Origin: an uncultured Oxalobacteraceae bacterium
Lineage (GTDB): Bacteria; Pseudomonadota; Gammaproteobacteria; Burkholderiales; Burkholderiaceae_D
Length of the DNA: 7,234 nt
Assembly: GCA_937996605.1 (NCBI GenBank)
Contig: CALKVB010000221.1
Span: forward strand, 1-7,234
Direction: 5' to 3'
Of the stretch, positions 1 through 6,264 are shown piece by piece. The translations under genes were made by a program, and so were the position numbers. The notes under the pieces are model-generated. The model saw only the letters and a list, made by a program, of their open reading frames with translations, was not told where the DNA came from and made no database searches. Positions within the stretch are counted from its first letter, which is position 1; each line of letters begins with the position of its first letter.

Positions 1-18
1 ACGACGCTCTTCCGATCT
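1..18 (+). other. Illumina TruSeq adapter remnant (artefact)
   Basis: Bases 1-18 (ACGACGCTCTTCCGATCT) are identical to the last 18 bases of the standard Illumina TruSeq/P5 read-1 adapter. They sit flush with the left edge, where an untrimmed read end would be carried into a contig. Biological sequence probably starts at about base 19. The match is seen directly; the identity of the adapter is established knowledge. Confidence 0.95.
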
Positions 19-47
19 TATAGGGCGGAAATAGGGATTATCTTTGT

Positions 48-485
48 ATGGCAACAAACTTTGTTTTTAGACCTCACGGAACATTTAAGACATGGGTAGA
101 GGATCAGTTTCTATTGACTGAAGTGACGGGGCCGTGGAATGTTGAACTTGTCGAATACTGGTCGCAACAAGCATTGAGCCTCGCTCGACAGTTTTCGAAA
201 GATCAACCCTATGTGGCGATCACTGTGGTGCATGAATCGATGTTATGTTCGCCTGAGGCGCTTGAGAAAATTGCTGCGGCAACTGAGTATGGCGAACGGT
301 ATTTACCTTGCTTGGGGCATTGCGTCGTTGCGGCGAAGGAAGTTGATGGACGGGAGGTCGTACGCTATATGTATGAAAAAATCCGCCTCGAGCATATTTT
401 TGAAGATATGGATGAGGCTATCCGTTGGGCAAATGGTTTAATTAAAGAGGATCGCGCGAAGCAAGGCCAATCCTCTCTCATGTGA
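48..485 (+). CDS. Hypothetical protein, SpoIIAA/STAS-like fold (tentative)
   Basis: This is a 145-residue soluble protein without a signal peptide or membrane segment. I do not recognise a specific function. The layout resembles small SpoIIAA-like/STAS-like proteins common in proteobacteria: an N-terminal strand (FVFRPHGTF, residues 5-13), then a strand ending in TEVTGPWN (24-31), a helix, a hydrophobic strand (YVAITVV, 55-61), a segment with a SPEALEKI helix (68-75), and a C-terminal amphipathic helix around FEDMDEAIRWANGLI (118-132). Such domains usually bind partner proteins or lipids, but no catalytic motif is visible here. The ATG at 48 is preceded by AGGG at 33-36, somewhat far away at 11 bases, so the start is likely but not certain. 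It converges with the lipoprotein gene, leaving only 17 bases between stop codons and no visible terminator. The ORF itself is convincing; the fold call is inference from pattern. Confidence 0.75.
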   Translation: MATNFVFRPHGTFKTWVEDQFLLTEVTGPWNVELVEYWSQQALSLARQFSKDQPYVAITVVHESMLCSPEALEKIAAATEYGERYLPCLGHCVVAAKEVDGREVVRYMYEKIRLEHIFEDMDEAIRWANGLIKEDRAKQGQSSLM

Positions 486-502
486 TCCTTAGCTTGCAGT
501 GA

Positions 503-901
503 TTAATGGTGACGACCCCAATGGCCTACACGGAAATGCCAAGTTACACCGACTCGTTCCCAATGATGGGGAACCCAAGTAAAACCAACTCTTGGCGCCG
601 CCCAATAACCGCCACGCCAAACGTGGCGACCACCTTGCCAATACCAGAATCCGTTAATCCAAATGTAGCCAGGCGCTGGCGCTACTGTAATCGTTTCTTG
701 AATTGGTGCGGGCGGCGGAACTTCGGCAACAACTTCTTGAACTGTCACTTCGTTAGGCGCTGGATAGCTACTAGGTGCGGGGTATTGTGTATTGCTCCGA
801 TAATAGACTGGAGCAGGCGTCATCACGGTGCATGCGCTTAGTAGCAAACAAGAGGTAATACCCGCATAGGTGACTAATTTGGTAAAGCTAGGATAATGCA
901 T
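503..901 (-). CDS. YXWGXW (WXXGXW) repeat-containing lipoprotein
   Basis: This 132-residue exported lipoprotein has a signal peptide whose hydrophobic core (about residues 9-22) ends in the lipobox L-S-A-C, with the lipidated cysteine at residue 24. The next residue is Thr, not Asp, so sorting to the outer membrane is expected. A Pro/Tyr-rich linker follows (residues 28-78). The C-terminal third is rich in Trp, Gly, His and Arg and carries repeats of the WxxGxW type: W81-I-N-G-F-W86 and W95-R-G-G-Y-W100, followed by spaced Trp114, Trp121 and Trp128. This architecture is typical of the YXWGXW/BcpO-related family of Burkholderiales, whose function is not established. The ATG at 901 is chosen over the in-frame TTG at 907 because an AAGGAG site sits 6-7 bases upstream of it. 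The gene lies 108 bases after the last gene of the hydroxyproline operon on the same strand. No terminator is obvious between them, so readthrough is possible, but no functional link is implied. Confidence 0.88.
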   Translation of the reverse strand: MHYPSFTKLVTYAGITSCLLLSACTVMTPAPVYYRSNTQYPAPSSYPAPNEVTVQEVVAEVPPPAPIQETITVAPAPGYIWINGFWYWQGGRHVWRGGYWAAPRVGFTWVPHHWERVGVTWHFRVGHWGRHH

Positions 902-1009
902 GATCAACTCCTTACAAGTTCTGAGAACTACCTGTTGAGCATGATCTTAGTAAAATTTGGATCATGTTGCTGTAAGAAGTTGTAACGATTTCTTTCAACT
1001 ATAAGTAGT
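902..1009. promoter_or_regulatory. Intergenic spacer with short inverted repeats upstream of the lipoprotein gene
   Basis: The 108-base gap holds a perfect 7-base inverted repeat, CATGATC at 940-946 and GATCATG at 960-966, separated by 13 AT-rich bases. It also holds the short palindrome GTTCTGAGAAC at 918-928. A further CATGATC occurs at 899-905, across the lipoprotein start codon. These could form an operator or a weak hairpin in the leader of the lipoprotein mRNA. I found no convincing sigma-70 promoter hexamer pair and no GC-rich hairpin with a T tract that would end the upstream operon. Confidence 0.3.
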
Positions 1010-2326
1010 TTAGGATTCTTTTGACGCTTTTTTATCACTCGTTTCCGGCGGTGCCGTAGCCTCAAGTAAATGAGAGATAGCACAACTTTGCAGCGGTAGG
1101 CGCCCTAAGTCTTTTTCCCAAGAAAACAAGAAACGATTGGCATTCCCGCAAATGCGTCCTTGACAAGCACCCATCCCACAACGGGTGTGTAGTTTTGCAC
1201 TGCGCCAGTCAGTATGAATTTGCAGCTGTGCGTAGCGTACATCCTCACAGCGACAGACGATAGTGTCGCTCTCACATAGGTGGCGCAATTCTGATCGAAG
1301 CGCAAAACTGTTCTTGAGGCGTACCGCGAAGGCGCGCCAAATTTCTCTTTGCTGTATAGCGTTTTGCGCCAATTCTTGTTGATTGCTGGCGGCATAGCCA
1401 GCGATATATCCCTCTGCAAGTGCGAGATCAACGCCACCAATACCGGTGGTCTCGCCAGCGCAGTAGACATTCTCGAGATTACTGCGTTGCCAATGATCGA
1501 CGATGACGCGTGGCATATCGTCGCTATTTTCGAAGGCACAACCGAGCGCGGCGGCAACTTCAAGGTTAGGCATTAAACCATAACCACAGGCGAGGAAGTC
1601 GCATTCGAGATCTTGTATTTCACCATTAATTGAGGCGCGTACGGTAACCACTTTGGACTGACCTTTTGCTGCGACAACAAAACTATTACTCAAGTAACGA
1701 CTGTTTTTTAGCCTCCACCCAAGCACCACGGCTTGTTGAATTTTACTTGGAGTTCTTAAGAGACCGAATGCGAACTGACTTAAGGCACTCAATGTAGCCT
1801 GCTCTAGAATGTGAGTAACTTTCGCACCTCTTTCAATCAGACTGGCCGCGACCGCTAATAGTAAAGGGCCAGTACCAGCGACAATAATTTTTTTACCTTT
1901 GACTGGGTAAGCATTCTTGGCTAATGCTTGCATGCCTCCTGCACCAGTGACGCCAGCTAAGGTCCAGCCAGGAAAGGGCAGTAGTAACTCGCGGGCACCG
2001 GTTGCAATGATCAATCGTGTGCTATAGATACGGCTGCTTTCCGCCTGCTGCTTGTGTTCGACGGTGGCAATGAGCGTATCGCCGTCTCGTTCAAACAGAA
2101 TCAGTTTTGATTGAAAATGGAAACGTACATTTTCTGCTTGGCTCAGTGCTTGCCACATCATCTGTGCTCGCTGATCTCGCTGTTGTTGTGCTCCCCCTCG
2201 CCAGATTTGGCCTCCAGATTGAAAATTGTCATCGATGATGTCAATCTGCATGCCCGATTTGTGAGCTGCGTATGCAGCGGCGAGTCCAGCTGGGCCAGCG
2301 CCAATTATCAAGAGATCGGTGTTCAT
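1010..2326 (-). CDS. lhpE: D-hydroxyproline dehydrogenase FAD/NAD-type subunit with C-terminal [2Fe-2S] domain
   Basis: This 438-residue flavoprotein resembles the large subunits of opine oxidase (OoxA), HcnB and heteromeric D-hydroxyproline dehydrogenase. The N-terminal dinucleotide site GAGPAG is at residues 9-14, with the acidic strand end at 32-33. ATGAREL (108-114) is the usual second FAD contact. A second Rossmann motif, AGTGPLLLA (150-158), lies in the middle domain, and the late FAD motif is GETTGIGGVDLA (291-302). The C-terminal BFD-like domain supplies C358-x-C360 and C388-x4-C393 as likely [2Fe-2S] ligands, inside a TRCGMGACQGRIC segment. The ATG at 2326 is chosen because the upstream in-frame codons overlap the previous gene. 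This start forms an ATGA overlap with that gene's stop, and GAGG lies 7-10 bases upstream. It is the last gene of the four-gene operon and probably passes electrons between the oxidase subunit and an acceptor. The exact substrate is inferred from the neighbouring epimerase. Confidence 0.88.
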   Translation of the reverse strand: MNTDLLIIGAGPAGLAAAYAAHKSGMQIDIIDDNFQSGGQIWRGGAQQQRDQRAQMMWQALSQAENVRFHFQSKLILFERDGDTLIATVEHKQQAESSRIYSTRLIIATGARELLLPFPGWTLAGVTGAGGMQALAKNAYPVKGKKIIVAGTGPLLLAVAASLIERGAKVTHILEQATLSALSQFAFGLLRTPSKIQQAVVLGWRLKNSRYLSNSFVVAAKGQSKVVTVRASINGEIQDLECDFLACGYGLMPNLEVAAALGCAFENSDDMPRVIVDHWQRSNLENVYCAGETTGIGGVDLALAEGYIAGYAASNQQELAQNAIQQREIWRAFAVRLKNSFALRSELRHLCESDTIVCRCEDVRYAQLQIHTDWRSAKLHTRCGMGACQGRICGNANRFLFSWEKDLGRLPLQSCAISHLLEATAPPETSDKKASKES

Positions 2327-2577
2327 GGCGACACCTCGGTGATGATGAATAAGCCTTGAGTGCACATGGTTTGGCAAGCCAGTTGATGGGGACGATTGTT
2401 AATCGTGACGCGGCACTCTTGGCATACACCCATGCCACAAAGTGGAGCTCGCGCTTCTCCGCTAACAGATAGTCTTGTCGTTGGAGTGCCGCAGCGAGCT
2501 AGAGCGGCAGCGACACTGATGCCGGGTTCCACTTGATGAACTTGTCCGTTGATATTTATGCTGATGTATGACTTCAT
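2323..2577 (-). CDS. lhpF: D-hydroxyproline dehydrogenase small [2Fe-2S] subunit
   Basis: This 84-residue ferredoxin-like protein belongs to the Fer2_4 type found as the small subunit (HcnA/OoxX-like) of heteromeric amine and imino-acid dehydrogenases. Four cysteines fit a plant-type [2Fe-2S] site: C47-x4-C52-x2-C55-x12-C68, within APLCGMGVCQEC and its downstream partner. The N-terminal half has the beta-grasp pattern (ISININGQVHQVEPGISVAAAL, residues 5-26 in outline). The ATG at 2577 is preferred to the in-frame TTG at 2583. The upstream ribosome site is weak (GGA only), so translation may depend partly on coupling to the gene before it, 45 bases away. Its stop overlaps the next gene's start (ATGA at 2326-2323), which suggests tightly linked synthesis of two subunits of one complex. 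The cluster probably relays electrons between the two flavin subunits. Confidence 0.87.
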   Translation of the reverse strand: MKSYISININGQVHQVEPGISVAAALARCGTPTTRLSVSGEARAPLCGMGVCQECRVTINNRPHQLACQTMCTQGLFIITEVSP

Positions 2578-2604
2578 AGTCAATCAAAATCCATTATCGA
2601 ATCA

Positions 2605-2624
2605 AAAACGATGGTCGTCGTTTT
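2605..2624 (-). terminator. Hairpin in the lhpB-lhpF gap (attenuator-like, weak)
   Basis: A perfect 7-base inverted repeat, AAAACGA (2605-2611) and TCGTTTT (2618-2624), encloses a 6-base loop. Read on the minus strand it begins inside the stop codon of the oxidase gene, and the 3' arm runs into TTTTTG, giving a short U run. The stem has only two G:C pairs, so complete termination is unlikely. Partial termination, or stabilisation of the upstream message end, is possible. Confidence 0.3.
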
Positions 2625-3750
2625 AAAAAAGTCTTGCTGGTAAATAGGGGCGTATATCAATCTGGCTGGTGCGTTGGCACATGGTGTCGGTTAACAAGGC
2701 AGCGGTTGCAAGTGATGTGGTGATTCCCAAGCCTTCGTGTCCGCTTGCCATCCATATGTTTTTGCGATGCGGATGAGGGCCAATATACGGCATGCCATCT
2801 GGTGTCGCGGCACGAAAACCTGTCCAAGTTCGAATCGCTTTGAGGTCTCGAATCGCCGGTACATATTCTGCCGCTCTGTTGAGCATCTTGCGCAAAATGG
2901 GAAGATCGATTTCCTTGTGCGTGACATCAAATTGGCGTGAAGAACCGATGAAAACTTGGCCTGTTGGTCGTGGTTGTAAATTGAATGCGACTGAATCCCC
3001 GTCAGCCGCATGGGCACTTTTGATATAGCCAAGTTCAACCAATTGATGTCGTACGAATTGTGGATAGCGATCGGTGATCAGCAGATGTCCCTTCTTGTAG
3101 CGTAGAGGTAAATCGGGAACTAGTTGTAGGGCAGCGATGCCGTTCGCGACGATGATTTCTTTGGCCTTGATGAATGCACCTGAAGCTAACATTGTACCTT
3201 CCTCATTTACTGCGAGTACTTTGTCGCTTATCAGTTGTGCGCCAAAATTCATGGCCTGATCAAGTAGTATTTGTGCACTTTTGGGCGGATAAACCAAAGC
3301 ATCGTCGTGTACCAAAACGCCACCTGCAAGGCCAGCGCGCAATTGTGGTTCTTTCGCGTATAGCTGTGCCGCGTTGAGCATTTCACTGGTGACACCATGT
3401 TCGTTTAATACACGGCATTTGTGGGCCGCGACATCCATTTCTTCTTGATCAGCGGCTACCCAAATGGTGCCGCATTGACTATATTCGTGACGAGAAAAAT
3501 CACCGCCATGTTGTGACACTAATTGACGCCACAGTTCGAGGCTATAGCGAGTCAAGGCTAACTCCGCAGGATTGTCATCCATAACAACTAAGTGCCCCAT
3601 ACCCGCAGCGGTGGCACCGCCACCGATAGTACTGGCTTCAATGACGGCAACTTGAAGACCCTGTTTGGATAGACTTGCCGCGCAGGCGCAGCCAATGATG
3701 CCGCCACCGACGATGACGACATCGTAAGTAATTGACGCTGCAGACATCAT
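2623..3750 (-). CDS. lhpB: DadA-like FAD-dependent oxidoreductase, D-hydroxyproline dehydrogenase catalytic subunit
   Basis: This 375-residue protein belongs to the DAO superfamily (glycine/D-amino-acid oxidase type). The FAD-binding site is VVIVGGGIIG (residues 11-20), with Glu38 at the end of the second strand to hold the ribose. The ATAAGMGHLV segment (46-55) corresponds to the usual flavin-contact loop. The C-terminal FAD region reads GFRAATPDGMPYIGP (311-325) followed by ASGHEGLGITTS (335-346), standard for the family. The expected reaction is oxidation of cis-4-hydroxy-D-proline to pyrroline-4-hydroxy-2-carboxylate; the substrate is inferred from the adjacent epimerase and from the two partner subunits. 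The ATG at 3750 makes an ATGA overlap with the epimerase stop codon. A second ATG directly after it (3747) is equally possible and changes only one residue. An in-frame TTG at 3765 is less likely. The ribosome site is weak (GGGG about 9 bases upstream), consistent with translational coupling. Confidence 0.87.
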   Translation of the reverse strand: MMSAASITYDVVIVGGGIIGCACAASLSKQGLQVAVIEASTIGGGATAAGMGHLVVMDDNPAELALTRYSLELWRQLVSQHGGDFSRHEYSQCGTIWVAADQEEMDVAAHKCRVLNEHGVTSEMLNAAQLYAKEPQLRAGLAGGVLVHDDALVYPPKSAQILLDQAMNFGAQLISDKVLAVNEEGTMLASGAFIKAKEIIVANGIAALQLVPDLPLRYKKGHLLITDRYPQFVRHQLVELGYIKSAHAADGDSVAFNLQPRPTGQVFIGSSRQFDVTHKEIDLPILRKMLNRAAEYVPAIRDLKAIRTWTGFRAATPDGMPYIGPHPHRKNIWMASGHEGLGITTSLATAALLTDTMCQRTSQIDIRPYLPARLF

Positions 3751-4691
3751 GGACGAATGCCCCAAATAAATGGATCGCGAGAGTCTAGTATCAGCTGTGC
3801 TTCAGCATTGACGAAGGCGGTACCACGTATGGTGGGGTGAACTTTCCCCGATTCTTGGCTATGCCTAAAGCTACCTTCGAAAACGCTACCGATAATACTC
3901 TCTTGACGCCAGCTTTCGTCTTCATTGAGTTTGCCATCGGCAGCAAGACAAGCCAATTTTGCACTTGTGCCAGTGCCACATGGTGAACGGTCATAGGCTT
4001 TGCCTGGACACAGTACAAAATTTTGACTGTCATTTTCATGTGAAGTAGGAGCGCCAAATAACTCGATATGGTCTATTTCAGCACCATTGTCGCCGGTAAC
4101 ACCAGCAGCATTGAGCGCTTCTCGCACTTGCCAGCTAAAGCTAGTGAGTGCTTCAACATTGGCTAAACGCATATCTTGGCCGTGATCGGCAACTAGGAAG
4201 AACCAATTGCCACCGTACGCTACGTCTCCGGTGACTGGGCCATGCCCTTCCACGTCAACGCTGACTGCATGTTGACTGCGGTAGGCTGGTACATTGTGCA
4301 CGCTAACACTATTGTCAGTATGTAGCTCTACCTCGACTGCACCAACAGGCGTATCAACTTTGTGTTTGCCAACGGCCAGCACTCCTTGGTAAGCCAAGGT
4401 AGCGACTAAGCCTATGGTGCCATGGCCGCACATACCAAGGTAACCGACGTTGTTGAAGAAGATGACGCCTGCACTGCAGCTGGGGTCAAATGGTTGGCAA
4501 AGTAAGGCGCCAACCAAAACATCTGAGCCACGTGGTTCACACACCACAGCACTGCGATAGTGATCGAATTTGTCCCGAAAAATCTTGACCCGCTCTGACA
4601 ACGGACCATTACCTAAATCTGGGCCACCAGCCACGATGAGGCGGGTTGGTTCACCGCCTGTATGCGAATCAATAACATGAATTTTTTGCAT
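3747..4691 (-). CDS. lhpA: 4-hydroxyproline 2-epimerase (proline racemase family)
   Basis: This 314-residue, cofactor-independent enzyme interconverts trans-4-hydroxy-L-proline and cis-4-hydroxy-D-proline, the first step of bacterial hydroxyproline catabolism. The N-terminal signature DSHTGGEPTRL spans residues 8-18. Both catalytic cysteines are present: Cys88 in MCGHGTIG (87-94) and Cys238 in DRSPCGTGTSAK (234-245). Having two cysteines rules out the family's dehydratases, where one is replaced by Thr or Ser. Length is normal for the epimerases. Proline racemase activity cannot be excluded from motifs alone, but the HTGGEPTRL start and the operon context favour the hydroxyproline substrate. 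The ATG at 4691 is chosen over an upstream in-frame start at 4790 because homology begins at MQKIHVIDSH and an AGGA site lies 8 bases upstream; the extra 33 residues would be unlike the family. It is the first gene of the operon, and its stop overlaps the oxidase start. Confidence 0.92.
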   Translation of the reverse strand: MQKIHVIDSHTGGEPTRLIVAGGPDLGNGPLSERVKIFRDKFDHYRSAVVCEPRGSDVLVGALLCQPFDPSCSAGVIFFNNVGYLGMCGHGTIGLVATLAYQGVLAVGKHKVDTPVGAVEVELHTDNSVSVHNVPAYRSQHAVSVDVEGHGPVTGDVAYGGNWFFLVADHGQDMRLANVEALTSFSWQVREALNAAGVTGDNGAEIDHIELFGAPTSHENDSQNFVLCPGKAYDRSPCGTGTSAKLACLAADGKLNEDESWRQESIIGSVFEGSFRHSQESGKVHPTIRGTAFVNAEAQLILDSRDPFIWGIRP

Positions 4692-4720
4692 AATGGAGAT
4701 CCTGTGCTGAAGTAGTCGGC

Positions 4721-4732
4721 TGTCACATGACA
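4721..4732. promoter_or_regulatory. Candidate operator palindrome TGTCACATGACA
   Basis: TGTCA-CA-TGACA is a 5-base inverted repeat with a 2-base centre, lying 30 bases upstream of the epimerase start codon. Its size and compactness suit a dimeric repressor site such as those of GntR-type regulators. Its position would lie downstream of or across the promoter. A repeat this short can occur by chance. Confidence 0.3.
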
Positions 4733-4846
4733 TTAGAATCAGTGTAATAGAGCGCATCTGCTTTTGTCTTGCGGATTTTATTGAAGGCAAATGCCGAAAT
4801 CTGCATAGTGAAATATTCTCGATTATTCGATAACAAATGGCGCAAG

Positions 4847-4874
4847 TAGGCGATGGAGGAACTTATCTCGCCTA
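4847..4874. promoter_or_regulatory. Inverted repeat TAGGCGA-N14-TCGCCTA upstream of ltaE
   Basis: These are perfect 7-base arms at 4847-4853 and 4868-4874, with 14 bases between them. The repeat could be an operator spanning two helical turns, or an RNA stem in the ltaE leader. The left arm contains the in-frame stop just before an upstream ORF and ends in that ORF's first base, and the loop carries GGAGGA. No T tract follows, so it is not a terminator. Its function is not known. Confidence 0.35.
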
Positions 4875-4941
4875 ATCTTTCTCTAAGCTGGCAGAATACC
4901 GAGAACATTAGTTCGCAGTTTGTAAAACATAAGGATAAAGA

Positions 4942-5961
4942 ATGACAAGAGTGATTGATTTTCGAAGCGACACAGTGACACGCCCAAGTAGTGCGATGCG
5001 TAAGGCGATGATGGATGCTGAAGTCGGTGATGACGTGTATGGCGATGACCCTACAGTCAATCATTTACAGGCTAGGCTCGCTGAAATGGCTGGACATGAA
5101 GCCGGATTATTGGTCGCAAGTGGAACCCAAAGTAACTTGATTGCTTTGCTTACGCATTGTGGTCGTGGCGATGAGTATATCGTTGGGCAGCATTATCATA
5201 CCTATTTATATGAGTCTGGTGGCGCGGCGAGTTTGGGTGGAATTGTGCCGCAACCTGTGATGGTTGAAGCCGATGGGAGTTTGGCTTTGCATGCAATTGA
5301 AGCAGTGATCAAACCAAACGATATTCACTATGCAAGATCGACTTTGTTGAGTTTGGAAAACACCCATTTGGGCAAGGTGCTGAGCAATTCTTATTTGGCC
5401 TCAGCAATTGCCTTGGCACGGGCTCATCGTCTGGCTGCACACCTTGATGGTGCTCGCGTCTTCAATGCGGCAGTGGCTCAAGACATCTCTTTGGCATCTA
5501 TTACCTCGCAGTTTGATACAGTCTCGATTTGTTGTTCTAAAGGTTTGGGGGCACCGATCGGCAGTGTGCTGTGCGGCCCACAATCTTTTATTGAAGAAGC
5601 CAAACGGTGGCGCAAAATGGTGGGTGGAGGAATGCGACAAGCTGGAATTATCGCTGCCGGCATTTCCTATGCTTTAGACCATCATATCGCACGTCTGGCA
5701 GATGATCATGCGAATGCCTCGGCCCTCGAACAAGGCTTAAGCGATATCACTGAACTTAAGGTAGAAAAAGCACAGACGAATATGCTGTACGTCGAACTTG
5801 CAAGCCGCGAACAAGGATTGCAATTGGGCGAATTTATGAAACAAAGGGGAGTTCTCATTTCTCCCGCAAAACGTATTCGATTAGTGACACATTTGGACAT
5901 TAACGCACATGACTTAAATAGCTTCATCGATTTATGTCGACAGTTTTTCACACAAAGTTAA
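4942..5961 (+). CDS. ltaE: Low-specificity L-threonine aldolase
   Basis: This 339-residue, PLP-dependent, fold-type I enzyme cleaves L-threonine or L-allo-threonine to glycine and acetaldehyde, and usually also other beta-hydroxy-alpha-amino acids, in the cytoplasm. The N-terminus has the signature DFRSDTVTRPS (residues 6-16) followed by GDDVYGDDPTVN (29-40). His86 in the HYHTYLYESGG segment aligns with the active-site His83 of the E. coli enzyme. LSLENTHLGKV (136-146), HLDGARVFNA (167-176) and the PLP lysine Lys200 in CCSKGLGAPIGS (197-208) are all intact, as is GGGMRQAG (228-235). Length is close to the E. coli enzyme (333). The ATG at 4942 has AAGGA 6 bases upstream. The gene is divergent from the hydroxyproline operon, which may mean shared control. 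A 30-codon upstream ORF ends by overlapping its start codon. An AT-rich hairpin lies just downstream. Confidence 0.95.
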   Translation: MTRVIDFRSDTVTRPSSAMRKAMMDAEVGDDVYGDDPTVNHLQARLAEMAGHEAGLLVASGTQSNLIALLTHCGRGDEYIVGQHYHTYLYESGGAASLGGIVPQPVMVEADGSLALHAIEAVIKPNDIHYARSTLLSLENTHLGKVLSNSYLASAIALARAHRLAAHLDGARVFNAAVAQDISLASITSQFDTVSICCSKGLGAPIGSVLCGPQSFIEEAKRWRKMVGGGMRQAGIIAAGISYALDHHIARLADDHANASALEQGLSDITELKVEKAQTNMLYVELASREQGLQLGEFMKQRGVLISPAKRIRLVTHLDINAHDLNSFIDLCRQFFTQS

Positions 5962-6264
5962 AGCTAGTTACTTAATCTATGCGCGGCTTGGGAAGTGATA
6001 TTTTTTGTACAAAAGTACGAAAATATTGAAAGATTTTATCCAGGCTTACCCACTTGCTTATCGGATTTGAGGCGGGACTCTAGTGCTAATTGTTAAATAG
6101 TGTCTTTTTTGTGAAAGATCATGAAATTAAGACTTCAAAGTTTTCTGAAAGCAACTAAAATGCCTCAAGGTAATATATGTGTAAAAGTAGGCTGAGGTGA
6201 GCTTAATTTGCGGTTTTCTCGTTCTGCTGTGTTTTCTTTTATTGATTTGCATGGAACGCATAAA
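5962..6264. other. Non-coding gap between ltaE and the chemoreceptor gene
   Basis: This AT-rich stretch of about 300 bases has no convincing ORF on either strand. It holds the hairpin listed at 5998-6026. No canonical flagellar sigma-28 promoter (TAAA, 15 bases, CCGATAA) was found on the plus strand. TAATAT at 6171-6176 could be a -10 element, but it lacks a good -35 at the right distance. CCGATAAG on the minus strand near 6057-6064 has no matching -35. The chemoreceptor promoter must lie here if that gene is not co-transcribed with ltaE. Confidence 0.5.
5998..6026 (+). terminator. AT-rich hairpin downstream of ltaE
   Basis: ATATTTTTTGTAC (5998-6010) pairs with GTACGAAAATAT (6015-6026) around an AAAA loop, with one bulge and one wobble pair. 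It starts 37 bases after the ltaE stop. The stem is AT-rich and no clean U tract follows, so it is at best a weak terminator or a message-stabilising stem; a palindromic protein site is an alternative. Confidence 0.3.

Larger units (their letters stand above)
4692..4941. promoter_or_regulatory. Divergent intergenic region between the hydroxyproline operon and ltaE
   Basis: This 250-base region must hold the promoters for both divergent units. Two inverted repeats stand out and are listed separately (4721-4732 and 4847-4874). For the plus strand the best sigma-70-like candidate is TTGAAG (4781-4786), a 17-base spacer, then CATAGT (4804-4809), with four of six matches in each hexamer. I found nothing better than weak matches for the minus-strand promoter, as expected if that operon needs an activator. 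No regulator gene lies in the window. Confidence 0.5.

Noticed and set aside
506..841. 111-codon plus-strand ORF opposite the lipoprotein gene
   Set aside because: It lies antisense to a clear lipoprotein with lipobox and WxxGxW repeats, has no ribosome site and no family features.
1105..1563. 152-codon minus-strand ORF inside lhpE
   Set aside because: It is an alternate frame of a well-supported flavoprotein gene; it has no domain signature.
4692..4790. Upstream extension of the epimerase to a start at 4790
   Set aside because: The extra 33 residues are unlike the family, and homology and a usable ribosome site both point to the ATG at 4691.
4723..5064. 113-codon minus-strand ORF across the divergent region and ltaE start
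   Set aside because: It overlaps the certain ltaE coding region in antisense, has no recognisable domain and would cover the promoter region.
6050..6070. CCGATAAG on the minus strand as a flagellar sigma-28 promoter
   Set aside because: The wrong orientation for the chemoreceptor, and the required TAAA is absent 15 bases upstream.
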